Source of the DNA: Tropicimonas sp033101155
Lineage (GTDB): Bacteria; Pseudomonadota; Alphaproteobacteria; Rhodobacterales; Rhodobacteraceae
Direction of reading: 5' to 3'
Assembly (NCBI RefSeq): GCF_033101155.1
Contig: NZ_JAWMPX010000007.1
Location: 62,001 to 126,000 of the forward strand
Length of the DNA stretch: 64,000 bases
Position 1 is the stretch's first letter. Every line of letters begins with the position of its first letter. Made by a program: the position numbers and the translations under genes. The notes under the pieces were generated by a model. That model ran no database searches. It was not told where the DNA came from and saw nothing but the letters and a program-made list of their open reading frames with translations. Below are positions 17,581-26,598 of this stretch, in pieces.

Positions 17581-17617
17581 AAAACGGGCGCGCGGGCTTT
17601 CCTGCGCGCCCGTTTTG
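17581..17617 (+). terminator. rho-independent terminator of edd-eda
   Basis: The hairpin AAAACGGGCGCGC / GCGCGCCCGTTTT has a 10-nt loop and begins 22 nt after the eda stop. Confidence 0.9.
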
Positions 17618-17684
17618 CTGTGAGCTGTCGCAAGACCGCAGGACTGGCCGTGTAAAAGTGGCAATAACAACGGATGCTTCGAGA

Positions 17685-18875
17685 ATGACCGACGCTACGC
17701 CCGAAACCCCAGATGGCCGCCCCGGCGAGGTCTTCGCCGCATTCCTCAAGCTCGGCCTGACCTCCTTTGGCGGCCCGATCGCGCATCTGGGCTATTTCCG
17801 CGAGGCCTTCGTGACCCGGCGCGGCTGGCTCTCGGACAGCGCCTATGCCGATCTTGTCGCTCTCTGCCAGTTCCTGCCGGGGCCTGCCTCCAGCCAGGTC
17901 GGTTTTGCCATCGGGTTGATGCGCGCCGGACCCTGGGGTGCGGTGGCGGCCTTCGCCGCCTTTACCCTGCCATCGGCGCTACTGCTCATCGCCTTCGCCG
18001 CGGGCGCTGCCGCACTGGACGGACCGGTGGGGCAGGGGGCGATCTCGGGGTTGAAGATCGTTGCCGTGGCCATCGTCGCGCAGGCCGTGCTGGGCATGGC
18101 GAAGAGCCTCTGCCCGGATCGCGAACGCGCCGGCATCGCCGTGCTTGCGGTTGCCTTGCTTGCCGCCCTGCCGGGACCGCTGGCGATGGTCGGCGCAATC
18201 CTCGCGGGCGGGCTGGCCGGCCTCGCGCTCGGGCGCGGCGCGCCGTCGGAGCTTGACGGGCGTTTGCCGGTGCCGATCACGCCGCGCGTGGGCGCGATCT
18301 GCCTCGCCGCCTTCCTTGCCCTGCTACTCGTGCTGCCGCTGCTGGCCGGTTTCGGCGCGGGGGTCGCCCTGTTCGACAGTTTCTACCGCGCCGGTGCGCT
18401 GGTCTTTGGCGGCGGTCATGTCGTTCTGCCATTGCTTGAGGCGGAAATGGTCCGGGGCGGGCAGGTCAGCGCCGATGCCTTCCTTGCGGGCTACGGGGCC
18501 GCGCAGGCCGTGCCCGGACCGCTCTTCACATTTGCGGCCTATCTCGGCGCAGTCGCCAGCGGGCTCGGTGGTGCGCTGGTCGCGCTGCTGGCGATCTTCC
18601 TGCCGGGCTTCTTGCTTCTGCTCGGCGCGCTGCCCTTCTGGGATGCCTTTCGTCGCCGCGCGCGCGCTCAAAGCCTTCTGCAGGGCGCCAATGCCGCCGT
18701 GGTCGGCATCCTGGGCGCGGCGCTCTATGACCCGGTTTTTACGGCCGGCGTCGGAGACATGGCCGATTTCGCGCTGGCGCTGGCCTGTTTCGTCCTGCTG
18801 GTGGCCTGGAAAATGCCGTCCTGGGCTGTGGTTCTGGTCGGCGCGGCGGGCGGCGTCGGCTTGGCGCTCGTTTGA
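17685..18875 (+). CDS. chrA: chromate efflux transporter ChrA
   Basis: The 396-aa protein has two homologous CHR domains. The first contains FLKLGLTSFGGPIAHLGYF and FLPGPASSQVGF; the second contains RAGALVFGGGHVVLPLL and QAVPGPLFTFAAYLG. The paired FGGP/FGGGH and PGP motifs are diagnostic of long-chain ChrA proteins, which export chromate. About ten to twelve hydrophobic segments are visible. The ATG at 17685 is preferred to an in-frame GTG 27 nt upstream. No chrB regulator is adjacent, so a physiological role other than chromate resistance is possible. Confidence 0.93.
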   Translation: MTDATPETPDGRPGEVFAAFLKLGLTSFGGPIAHLGYFREAFVTRRGWLSDSAYADLVALCQFLPGPASSQVGFAIGLMRAGPWGAVAAFAAFTLPSALLLIAFAAGAAALDGPVGQGAISGLKIVAVAIVAQAVLGMAKSLCPDRERAGIAVLAVALLAALPGPLAMVGAILAGGLAGLALGRGAPSELDGRLPVPITPRVGAICLAAFLALLLVLPLLAGFGAGVALFDSFYRAGALVFGGGHVVLPLLEAEMVRGGQVSADAFLAGYGAAQAVPGPLFTFAAYLGAVASGLGGALVALLAIFLPGFLLLLGALPFWDAFRRRARAQSLLQGANAAVVGILGAALYDPVFTAGVGDMADFALALACFVLLVAWKMPSWAVVLVGAAGGVGLALV

Positions 18876-18926
18876 CTGTCGCCGAGCGCGCTCCTCCCGG
18901 AGCAATGACGACCCGCTCCGCGCAGG

Positions 18927-19697
18927 CTACCAGCGACCGGTCAGCACCCGCCGCGACAGGCTCGCCCATTGGCGCAACGGGCTTTCTTCGAGCGCTCCCT
19001 GAACAACCCGATCCGGCGCCGAAACCGCGCATTTCAGGCTGGCCTCCGCGCGCCAGGCAGCTCGCAAAGCCGGCGCGACTTCTTTCGAGATAGGCACCCG
19101 CCGCGCGGCGGAGAGTCGCTCCAGCCCGCGATGGGCGAGCGCTGCGACCGAGCCCGGTCGTCCGTCATGGAGCGGAAACCGTCCGCGGGCTTCCAGCGCC
19201 GGCACGGCCCGGAACAACGCCGCCAGCCCGCCGGCCCAGCCGATATCGCGAACGGTTGGTTCGAGCTCCGCCGGGGCGCCAAGCGCCTGTGCGGACGCCC
19301 ACATCAACCCCGCCGCGCTCGCGTCCAGATAGCGGTCGAATTCTTCAGCGCTCTCGAAGGGGTCGCGGTAGATATCCCACCGCCGCGCCGCCACCAATGC
19401 CTGAAGCGGTGCCACGTCCAGCCCGCGCTCGCGGACCAGTCCAGCCAGCGGCGTTGCCACCTCATGGGACTGGATGGCCGCCCCATCGGCAATCTGGCCG
19501 AGCAGGTCGGTCCACCATTGCAGCCGCATCTCGCAGATCATCGGCTCCTGGCTCGCCCAGGGCGCGCGCGTGACCTCGACATTGAAGGCATAGAGTGGAA
19601 ACAGACCTTCCCGCGCCGCCACCGGTGCCGTCATCGCCGCGCGGAACCGGTCCGGGTCCCCGCGCTCGACCAGCGCCGCGCAATCGGCAATGCTCAT
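18927..19697 (-). CDS. squalene/phytoene synthase-family protein, NDUFAF6-like
   Basis: The 256-aa protein has the trans-isoprenyl synthase fold (PLYAFNVEVTRAP, MRLQWWTDLLGQI, WDIYRDPFES). Where true phytoene/squalene synthases carry a DxxxD substrate motif it reads ICEMRLQWWTDLL, as in the mitochondrial complex I assembly factor NDUFAF6 and its alphaproteobacterial relatives. Prenyl synthesis is therefore unlikely; a role in respiratory complex assembly is possible by homology (inference). Its ATG overlaps the stop of the upstream methyltransferase (ATGA), so the two are coupled. Confidence 0.8.
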   Translation of the reverse strand: MSIADCAALVERGDPDRFRAAMTAPVAAREGLFPLYAFNVEVTRAPWASQEPMICEMRLQWWTDLLGQIADGAAIQSHEVATPLAGLVRERGLDVAPLQALVAARRWDIYRDPFESAEEFDRYLDASAAGLMWASAQALGAPAELEPTVRDIGWAGGLAALFRAVPALEARGRFPLHDGRPGSVAALAHRGLERLSAARRVPISKEVAPALRAAWRAEASLKCAVSAPDRVVQGALEESPLRQWASLSRRVLTGRW

Positions 19698-20413
19698 GCG
19701 GGCTCCGCCACGACCAGCAGGTAGGCGATCCGATCTGCTGCCGCGCGCCAGCCTGCAATCTCTGCCTCGCCCTCGACAAGTGCGGCTTCCACCGCGTCTG
19801 ACAGGCCCTCGGAGCGCAGCTCTGCGATCCGTGCCTCCATTGGCGCGTAATAGGCCTCCCAGGGAGCGCCGATGATCTCCCGCGTGTCGAGAATCCGGTA
19901 TCCCGCCGCCGCGACCCGCGCCTCGATCCCGGCCAGTTCCGTGATTTGCGGATATTCCTCCCAGTAGTCCCGAACCGCCTGCGGCTCGTTCGGTCCCAGC
20001 AGGATCGGTTCGGAGAAGGCGACCTTGCCGCCGCGTGTCAAAGCCGGACGCCAGGCCGTCAGCCCTTCGGTCACGCCGAGGAAATAGAGCGCGCCCGCGC
20101 ACCAGATCAGGTCATAGGGGCCGGTCAACTCCGCCATCGATCCAGCCCAGGCTTTCACCCGAGGTCCGAACCGCGCAACCCGCGCCGCCGCGGCTTCTGC
20201 GAAATAGGGATGCAGGTCCAGCGCGTCGATCCAGGCTTCCGGCAACAATTCGGCCAGCACTTCCGTATCCGCGCCCGGTCCGCACCCCGCATCGCAGACC
20301 CGCGCCCGTCCATGCGTCCCGGCCAGGTTCACCGCCCAGGCCACGTCTTCCGGCGTGCCCGGCCCTTCCCGGGGCAGGTCCTTGTGAAGTGTAAAGAACG
20401 GGCTCAAATCCAT
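19694..20413 (-). CDS. class I SAM-dependent methyltransferase
   Basis: The 239-aa protein has a SAM-binding glycine loop VCDAGCGPGADTEVL (about residues 39-53), an acidic residue at the end of strand 2 (DALDLHPYF), and the region TGPYDLIWCAGALYFLG. It resembles UbiE/trans-aconitate-type small-molecule methyltransferases. The target is unknown. It is co-translated with the NDUFAF6-like protein and lies 15 nt downstream of cimA on the same strand, so all three may form one operon. Confidence 0.85.
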   Translation of the reverse strand: MDLSPFFTLHKDLPREGPGTPEDVAWAVNLAGTHGRARVCDAGCGPGADTEVLAELLPEAWIDALDLHPYFAEAAAARVARFGPRVKAWAGSMAELTGPYDLIWCAGALYFLGVTEGLTAWRPALTRGGKVAFSEPILLGPNEPQAVRDYWEEYPQITELAGIEARVAAAGYRILDTREIIGAPWEAYYAPMEARIAELRSEGLSDAVEAALVEGEAEIAGWRAAADRIAYLLVVAEPA

Positions 20414-20428
20414 TGATATTCCTCCGTT

Positions 20429-22060
20429 TTAATGCGTGTCGGTGGGCGCTCCGTCGCGCAGCAGCTTCCACTGGATTGCCTCCAGCAGCGCTTCGAAGGA
20501 GGCGTCCACGATATTGGGCGACACGCCCACTGTCGACCAGCGCCGTCCATGCGCATCCTCGCTGTCGATAATAACCCGAGTGACAGCTTCGGTGCCACCA
20601 TTGGTGATCCGCACCTTGAAATCGACCAGCTTCATATCGGCGATATAAGGCTGGAGCGGGCCGAGATCCTTGGCCAGCGCCCGGCTGAGCGCGTTGACCG
20701 GGCCGCGATCCGAGCCGTCCGGGTCCAGCGATTCCGAGACCGAGAGCCGCTTCTCGCCATCGATGAAGAGCACGACAACGGCCTCCGAGAGCGTGATCGT
20801 CTCCCCCAGCCGGTTCTTGCGCCGCTCCACCGTGACCCGATAGCGGTCGATCTTGAAATAGCTCGGCAGCAGGCCCAGTTCGCGCCGCGCCAGCAGCTCG
20901 AAGCTCGCCTGCGCGGTGTCATAGGTGTAGCCCGCCGATTCCCGCGCCTTGACGAGATCAAGGATCCGCGCCAGCGCCGGATCGCCCTTCTCGACGCTCA
21001 GCCCGGCATCCGAGAGCCGCTTGCGCAGGTTCGACTGCCCGGCCTGGTTGGACATCGGGATGATCCGCTCATTGCCGACCACCGATGGGTCGACATGCTC
21101 ATAGGTCGACGGGTCCTTGAGCATGGCACTCGCATGCAGCCCGGCCTTGTGCGCAAAGGCCGAGGCGCCGACATAGGCCGCACTGCGCTGCGGCACGCGG
21201 TTCAGGATGTCGTCCATCAACCGGCTGGCCCGCGTCAGGCTCTCCAGCCCGTCCGGAGTGACCCCGGTCCCCAGCGTGCTCGCATAGGGCTCCTTGAGCA
21301 GCAGGGTGGGGATCAGCGAGACGAGGTTGGCATTGCCGCAGCGCTCGCCCAACCCGTTCAGAGTGCCCTGGACCTGCCGCGCGCCCGCCTCGACGGCGGC
21401 CAGCGTGCCGGCAACGGCGTTTTCGGTGTCATTATGGGTGTGAATGCCGAGCTTGTCGCCGGGGATGCCGCTTGCGATCACCGCCCGGGTGATCTCGCCG
21501 ATCTCGCTCGGCAGCGTGCCGCCATTGGTGTCGCACAGCACGACCCAACGCGCGCCCGCCTCCAACGCGGCATGCAGGCTCGCCAGCGCGTATTCGGGAT
21601 TGGCCTTGTAGCCGTCGAAGAAATGCTCCGCGTCGAACATCGCCTCGCGCCCCAGTCCGACGAGGTAGGAGACCGAGTCGGCGATCGCCGCGATATTCTC
21701 CTCCAGTTCGACGCCCAACGCCTTGGTCACGTGGAAATCATAACTCTTGCCGACAAGACAGACCGCCGGTGTATTGGCATTCACCACGCCCGCAAGCACC
21801 TCGTCATTGGCCGCCGAACGGCCAACCCGCTTGGTCATGCCAAAGGCAAGGAAGGTCGCGTTCCGCAGCTTCGGCGCGGCTTCGAAGAACTCGCTATCGG
21901 TCGGGTTGGCCCCGGGCCAGCCGCCTTCGACATAGTCGATCCCGAGCTCGTCCAGCATCCGCGCAATCTGGTGCTTGTCCTCAAGGCTGAACTGCACGCC
22001 CTGCGTCTGTTGTCCATCCCGCAGGGTCGTATCGAACAGGTAAAGACGTTCCTTGCTCAT
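20429..22060 (-). CDS. cimA: (R)-citramalate synthase
   Basis: CimA condenses pyruvate and acetyl-CoA to citramalate, giving 2-oxobutyrate for isoleucine without threonine. The 543-aa length and C-terminal regulatory domain fit the long CimA family rather than homocitrate synthase. The DRE-TIM metallolyase signature is FDTTLRDGQQ at the start. The substrate/metal motif GIHTHNDTENAVAG and NGLGERCGNANL follow. The C-terminal LeuA-type dimer domain (VDFKVRITNGGTEAVTRV) usually mediates feedback inhibition. It lies downstream of cysS across a large hairpin. Confidence 0.95.
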   Translation of the reverse strand: MSKERLYLFDTTLRDGQQTQGVQFSLEDKHQIARMLDELGIDYVEGGWPGANPTDSEFFEAAPKLRNATFLAFGMTKRVGRSAANDEVLAGVVNANTPAVCLVGKSYDFHVTKALGVELEENIAAIADSVSYLVGLGREAMFDAEHFFDGYKANPEYALASLHAALEAGARWVVLCDTNGGTLPSEIGEITRAVIASGIPGDKLGIHTHNDTENAVAGTLAAVEAGARQVQGTLNGLGERCGNANLVSLIPTLLLKEPYASTLGTGVTPDGLESLTRASRLMDDILNRVPQRSAAYVGASAFAHKAGLHASAMLKDPSTYEHVDPSVVGNERIIPMSNQAGQSNLRKRLSDAGLSVEKGDPALARILDLVKARESAGYTYDTAQASFELLARRELGLLPSYFKIDRYRVTVERRKNRLGETITLSEAVVVLFIDGEKRLSVSESLDPDGSDRGPVNALSRALAKDLGPLQPYIADMKLVDFKVRITNGGTEAVTRVIIDSEDAHGRRWSTVGVSPNIVDASFEALLEAIQWKLLRDGAPTDTH

Positions 22061-22116
22061 GCCGCACCCCTTCCTTTCTGAAATTCGTCATGGTCCCGTG
22101 CTGCGCACCGAACGGA

Positions 22117-22183
22117 GGGCAGTGCCCGAACCGCGGGGTGGGCGAGAAGCGCCCGCCCCGGGGGGGCGGTTCGGGCGCTGCCC
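22117..22183. repeat. tiered long hairpin between cysS and cimA
   Basis: The arms at 22117-22134 and 22166-22183 are complementary over 18 nt with a single G-U-type difference. Inside, 22135-22144 pairs with 22150-22159 over 10 nt around a 5-nt loop. The structure lies in the 160-nt gap between two minus-strand genes. It lacks a following T-run, so it is not a standard terminator; it could stabilise the mRNA 3' end, attenuate read-through into cimA, or be a copy of a dispersed palindromic element. Confidence 0.75.
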
Positions 22184-22220
22184 GGGACGCAAGCGCCCCG
22201 GGCGGTGTTCGTGTGGGCGG

Positions 22221-23615
22221 TCACTTTATCGCTTTCAGTTTGGATGGATCGAACTCTGCGGTCGGCTCGGCGTTTGGTCCTTCCGGGGTGACCGACAGTT
22301 TTAGGCCACAGGCCTCTAGCCCTTCTTTCAACGCATCCGCAGCGACGAAGTCGCGTGCCTTCCGCATTTCCTGCCACCTATCGACGAGGTTCGCGATCTC
22401 GATCGCATGGTCCGGTTCGTCGTGAACGGCGACCGGCGCAAAAACTTCTCTCCACCAATCTACTTCTTCGGCAGAAGGCAATCCAAGAAGCTTCATGGCG
22501 GCCTTCAGTTCAGGAAATTGCTCTCGTTTTAGCAAACCATGCATCGCGGCAATCGCACCGGCAGTATTGATATCGTTGGACAAAGCCTCAATTACCTCGC
22601 ACGGCAATGAAGTGGATGGCTCAATCCCATCCGTCATTCTGTACCAACCTGCCAACGTCCGCTTTGCATCGCTAGCTTTGCGTTCGGTCCAGTCCATCGG
22701 CTTACGATAATGCGTCTGGAGATAGACAAACCGGATCACCTCGCCCGGGATGCCCTGGTGCAGCACGTCATGCACGGTGAAGAAATTGCCCAAGCTCTTG
22801 GACATCTTCTTGCCCTCGACCTGAAGCATCTCGTTATGCATCCAGATCTTCGCGAAGTCGCTGCCCGGATGGGCGCAGCAGCTCTGGGCAATCTCGTTCT
22901 CATGATGCGGGAACATCAAATCATTGCCCCCGCCATGGATATCGAAGCTCTCGCCCAGCAGCGCGAGACTCATCGCCGAGCATTCGATATGCCAACCCGG
23001 TCGCCCACGGCCCCACGGGCTGTCCCAGCCGGGAAGCTCCTCGGAGGACGGTTTCCAGAGCACGAAATCCATCGGGTTGCGCTTGTAGGGCGCGACTTCG
23101 ACCCGCGCACCGGCGATCATGTCGTCGATGGACCGGCCGGAGAGCTTGCCATAGTCATCGTATTTCTCGACCGCGAAGAGCACATGCCCGTCGGCGGCAT
23201 AAGCGTACCCGTCCGCGATCAACCCCTCGATCATGGCGATCATCTCGGCGATATAGGCGGTTGCGCGTGGCTCGTGGTTCGGCACCATCACGCCAAGCGC
23301 ACCCATATCCTCGTGATACCAGCGGATGGTCTCCTCGGTGATCTCCGAAATCGGACGGCCGCTCTCCTGGGACCGCTTGTTGATCTTGTCGTCGACGTCG
23401 GTGAAATTCCGCACATAGGTCACGTGATCGGCGCCGTAGGTATGACGCAACAGCCGGTAGAGCACGTCGAAGACGATCACGGGGCGGGCATTGCCCATAT
23501 GCGCCCGGTCATAGACGGTCGGCCCGCAGACATACATCCGCACGTTGTCGGGGTCGATCGGCTGCAGCACTTCCTTGCTGCGGGTCCTTGTATTCCAGAG
23601 CCTTATCTCGGCCAT
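22221..23615 (-). CDS. cysS: cysteine--tRNA ligase
   Basis: Class I synthetase that charges tRNA-Cys. The protein is 464 aa from an ATG behind GAGGAG; the open frame continues 83 codons upstream without coding character. The HIGH-equivalent HMGN is at residues 39-42, KMSKS at 270-274, and the zinc-binding Cys30 lies in YVCGPTVYD with GWHIECSAM later. The C-terminal anticodon-binding (DALR-type) part, from about residue 298, is encoded by DNA of clearly lower G+C (near 50% over 22441-22740 by hand count) than the N-terminal part. The gene is intact despite this composition break. Confidence 0.96.
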   Translation of the reverse strand: MAEIRLWNTRTRSKEVLQPIDPDNVRMYVCGPTVYDRAHMGNARPVIVFDVLYRLLRHTYGADHVTYVRNFTDVDDKINKRSQESGRPISEITEETIRWYHEDMGALGVMVPNHEPRATAYIAEMIAMIEGLIADGYAYAADGHVLFAVEKYDDYGKLSGRSIDDMIAGARVEVAPYKRNPMDFVLWKPSSEELPGWDSPWGRGRPGWHIECSAMSLALLGESFDIHGGGNDLMFPHHENEIAQSCCAHPGSDFAKIWMHNEMLQVEGKKMSKSLGNFFTVHDVLHQGIPGEVIRFVYLQTHYRKPMDWTERKASDAKRTLAGWYRMTDGIEPSTSLPCEVIEALSNDINTAGAIAAMHGLLKREQFPELKAAMKLLGLPSAEEVDWWREVFAPVAVHDEPDHAIEIANLVDRWQEMRKARDFVAADALKEGLEACGLKLSVTPEGPNAEPTAEFDPSKLKAIK

Positions 23616-23958
23616 GATCACTCCTCGCGTTGCGCGCGCGGCGGGTCTAGCAACTTCGATCTGGAAAGGGAATGAAGGAACCGGCCCGCCTGACGATGTC
23701 AGCAGGTAATGCAGATGCAAATATTGATGCAGCGACGGTTCATGAGGGCGTTCATAACGCGCGGCGACTGTGGGGCCAAGCTTTTTCCTTTGCAGACGGG
23801 GTGGGGAGGCAAATTGTCTGTTGAGAGCCGGTTGGGGACTTTGGGTCCGAGCGCTGAAGGGCACGGCTCGCGTCCCTCATCCTTGAGAACAGGGCGAATG
23901 CCCGCTCCGTCCGCGAATTCCCCTTGCCGCGCCCTGATCCCCGAGGCAGGTTCGCGTC
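23616..23958. other. divergent intergenic region cysS/yjbR-like
   Basis: These 343 nt between the divergent cysS and YjbR-like genes hold no gene I can support. Promoters for both must lie here. GAGG lies upstream of the YjbR-like ATG. Confidence 0.55.
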
Positions 23959-24306
23959 ATGGATCGCGATGCCACCAGTTCATTCTGCGCAACCCTCCCG
24001 GGAGCCAACCTCAGCGCGCCTTTTGGGCCGGGCCATGACATTTGGAAGATCGGCGGCAAGATCTTTGCCGCGATCGGCGCGCAGGGGCGGGGTGTCTCGG
24101 TGAAATGCGCCGATATCGACACGGCCGAGATGCTGCGCGAAACCGGAGCTTTCGAAAAAGCGCCGTATTTCCATCGCTCCTGGGTCCTGCTTCCCTTCGA
24201 AACGACGGAAGAGGACGAAGCCGAACACAGGATCACGATGTCTTATGATCTGGTCCGCGCCAGCCTGACGAAGAAGCTTCAGGCCAGCTTCCCGCCGCGT
24301 CGCTAG
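23959..24306 (+). CDS. MmcQ/YjbR family protein
   Basis: The 115-aa protein has the CyaY-like fold pattern of the YjbR family: SFCATLPGANLSAPFGPGHDIWKIGGKIFA at the start and KAPYFHRSWVLLPF later, ending in a basic helix. Members are often called DNA-binding proteins by structural similarity; their physiological role is unclear. It lies 198 nt upstream of metG on the same strand. Confidence 0.85.
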   Translation: MDRDATSSFCATLPGANLSAPFGPGHDIWKIGGKIFAAIGAQGRGVSVKCADIDTAEMLRETGAFEKAPYFHRSWVLLPFETTEEDEAEHRITMSYDLVRASLTKKLQASFPPRR

Positions 24307-24504
24307 ACGTTTCCCGCGCCGACCATCGATCTCTTGCCGGGGCGCTTCGCTCGGGGTGACCGGCTCGTGGGTGGACGGGGCGAGGGCAGGGGCGGGCCGC
24401 CCTGTCGAATTCCCCGGGGCTTGCGGGGCGGCGCCGTCTCCGTGCTGGCGCTTTGGTCCGGCTTCGGCTAAAGCCTGCCGCAAAAGAAACGGAGCACGCT
24501 TCGC

Positions 24505-26223
24505 ATGTCGCGCATTCTCATTACTTCGGCCATCCCTTACATCAACGGGATCAAGCATCTCGGAAACCTGGTCGGCAGCCAGCTTCCCGCCGACCTCTTC
24601 GCGCGCTACATGCGTGCACGGGGCAACGAGGTGCTGTTTCTCTGCGCCACGGATGAACATGGCACGCCGGCCGAACTCGCCGCGGCCAAGGCCGATATGC
24701 CGGTGGCCGAGTATTGCTCGCAGATGCACCGCGTTCAGGCCAGGATCGCGGCCGGCTTCCGGCTCAGCTTTGATCATTTCGGCCGGTCCTCCTCGGAGCA
24801 GAACCACCGGCTGACCCAGTATTTTGCCGGCAAGCTTGCGGAGAACGGCTTCATCGAGGAAGTCTCGGAGAAGCAGGTCTATTCCCATGCCGATGGCCGC
24901 TTCCTGCCGGATCGCTATATCGAGGGGACCTGTCCAAATTGCGGTTATGACAAGGCCCGTGGGGACCAGTGCGAGAACTGCACCAAGCAGCTCGACCCGA
25001 CCGACCTGATCGACCCGCGCTCGGCCATTTCCGGCTCGACCGACCTCGAAGTGCGCGAGACCAAGCATCTCTACCTGCGCCAGTCGGCGCTCAAGGGTGA
25101 TCTCGACGGCTGGATCGATAGCAAGGTGGACTGGCCGGTCCTGACGACGTCTATTGCCAAGAAGTGGCTGCATGACGGCGATGGACTTCGGGATCGCGGC
25201 ATCACGCGCGACCTCAACTGGGGAATCCCGGTGAAGAAGGGCGAAGAGGAATGGCCCGGCATGGAGGGCAAGGTCTTCTATGTCTGGTTCGACGCGCCGA
25301 TCGAATACATTGCCTGCGCGGCCGAATGGGCCGAGGCGCAGGGGCTGGAAGAGGCCGATTGGTGGCGCTGGTGGCGCACCGATTCCGGCGCCGAGGATGT
25401 GCGGTATGTCCAGTTCATGGGCAAGGACAACGTCCCCTTCCACACGCTCTCCTTCCCGGCGACGATCATGGGCAGCCAGGAGCCGTGGAAGCTTGTCGAT
25501 TACATCAAGAGCTTCAACTACCTGAACTATGATGGCGGTCAGTTCTCGACCAGCCAGGGGCGCGGCGTCTTCATGGACCAGGCGCTGGAGATCCTGCCCG
25601 CCGATTACTGGCGCTGGTGGCTGCTCTCCAACGCACCGGAGACCTCGGACAGCGAGTTCACCTGGGAGAAATTCCAGGCCGGCGTGAACAAGGATCTCGC
25701 CGATGTGCTGGGCAATTTCGTCTCCCGCGTGACCAAGTTCTGCCGGTCGAAATTCGGCGAAGCGGTGCCCGCTGGCGGCGAGATGACGCCAGAAGGGCTC
25801 AAACTGGTCGAGGAACTCGACGCGCGCCTGAAGGCCTACACGGCCCATATGGAGGCGATCGAGGTGCGCAAGGCGGCGGCCGAACTGCGGGCAATCTGGG
25901 CCGCGGGCAACGAGTTCCTGCAAGGCGCAGCCCCATGGACCTCTTTCAAGACCGATCCGGATCGCGCTGCCGCCGATATCCGCCTCGCGCTCAACCTGAT
26001 CCGCGTCTACGCGGTCATCTCCGCGCCCTTCCTGCCGGACGCTTCGGCCACGCTGCTCGAAGCGATGCGCACGGATGCGACCGACTGGCCCGAGGACATG
26101 GCGTCCGCTGTCCAAATCTTGCCGGCCGAGCATGGCTTTGTCGTTCCAGATACGCTGTTTGCCAAGATCGGTGACGAGGACCGGGCGGACTGGGCCGAGC
26201 GGTTCTCCGGCATTCGGAGTTGA
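24505..26223 (+). CDS. metG: methionine--tRNA ligase
   Basis: Class I synthetase that charges tRNA-Met, including initiator tRNA. The protein is 572 aa. The HIGH-equivalent is HLGN at residues 18-21 (PYINGIKHLGN), and a zinc knuckle CPNC...CENC is near residues 147-165. The KMSKS-equivalent at about 347-351 is the relaxed FSTSQ seen in this MetRS subclass. ATDEHGTPAE is the usual amino-acid-binding segment. There is no C-terminal EMAP/tRNA-binding domain. It is followed directly by a structured repeat element. Confidence 0.97.
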   Translation: MSRILITSAIPYINGIKHLGNLVGSQLPADLFARYMRARGNEVLFLCATDEHGTPAELAAAKADMPVAEYCSQMHRVQARIAAGFRLSFDHFGRSSSEQNHRLTQYFAGKLAENGFIEEVSEKQVYSHADGRFLPDRYIEGTCPNCGYDKARGDQCENCTKQLDPTDLIDPRSAISGSTDLEVRETKHLYLRQSALKGDLDGWIDSKVDWPVLTTSIAKKWLHDGDGLRDRGITRDLNWGIPVKKGEEEWPGMEGKVFYVWFDAPIEYIACAAEWAEAQGLEEADWWRWWRTDSGAEDVRYVQFMGKDNVPFHTLSFPATIMGSQEPWKLVDYIKSFNYLNYDGGQFSTSQGRGVFMDQALEILPADYWRWWLLSNAPETSDSEFTWEKFQAGVNKDLADVLGNFVSRVTKFCRSKFGEAVPAGGEMTPEGLKLVEELDARLKAYTAHMEAIEVRKAAAELRAIWAAGNEFLQGAAPWTSFKTDPDRAAADIRLALNLIRVYAVISAPFLPDASATLLEAMRTDATDWPEDMASAVQILPAEHGFVVPDTLFAKIGDEDRADWAERFSGIRS

Positions 26224-26248
26224 TCGGGCGCAAAACGCACCAACGCAA

Positions 26249-26430
26249 GCCGTGCCAGCGCCTGCCCGTGGGATGGCGCTGCATCGGCTGAGGTCTACGC
26301 TTTATCCCAACCAAGTCCGAAAAAGATCAATCCGTTGTGCCCGGGCTACAAAGCGCCAGCCCGCCGGGGCGGGCAGGCGCTGGCACGGCGGCCTTCGGCC
26401 TCGATTCCGTGCCAATCAGCGCTTAGCACC
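26249..26430 (+). repeat. structured intergenic repeat, family A, copy 1 (after metG)
   Basis: The 20-nt arms at 26249-26268 and 26370-26389 are perfectly complementary and span 141 nt. An inner helix pairs 26271-26280 with 26352-26361 (9 of 10). A UUCG-type hairpin (GGCCTTCGGCC) follows. The copy after pntB (48423-48605) has the same spacing and shares unpaired blocks such as CCAAGTCCGAAA and TCAATCCGTTG. Differences in the outer stem between copies are compensatory. It begins 26 nt after the metG stop. Confidence 0.85.
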
Positions 26431-26598
26431 AATGACCCCAACCGCCTCATTGCCGTCACCCGTGCAAGGCGAGCGATCCCGGATTCTGTGCGTTTCTCGC
26501 AATAAGTCCGGGTTTCGGCAAAAAAAACACGTGCATCCTGAGCGTTCTGCGCCATTCTGGCCGTCACTGTTTGCCAAAGCCGGGAGGGGAGGCCCGAC

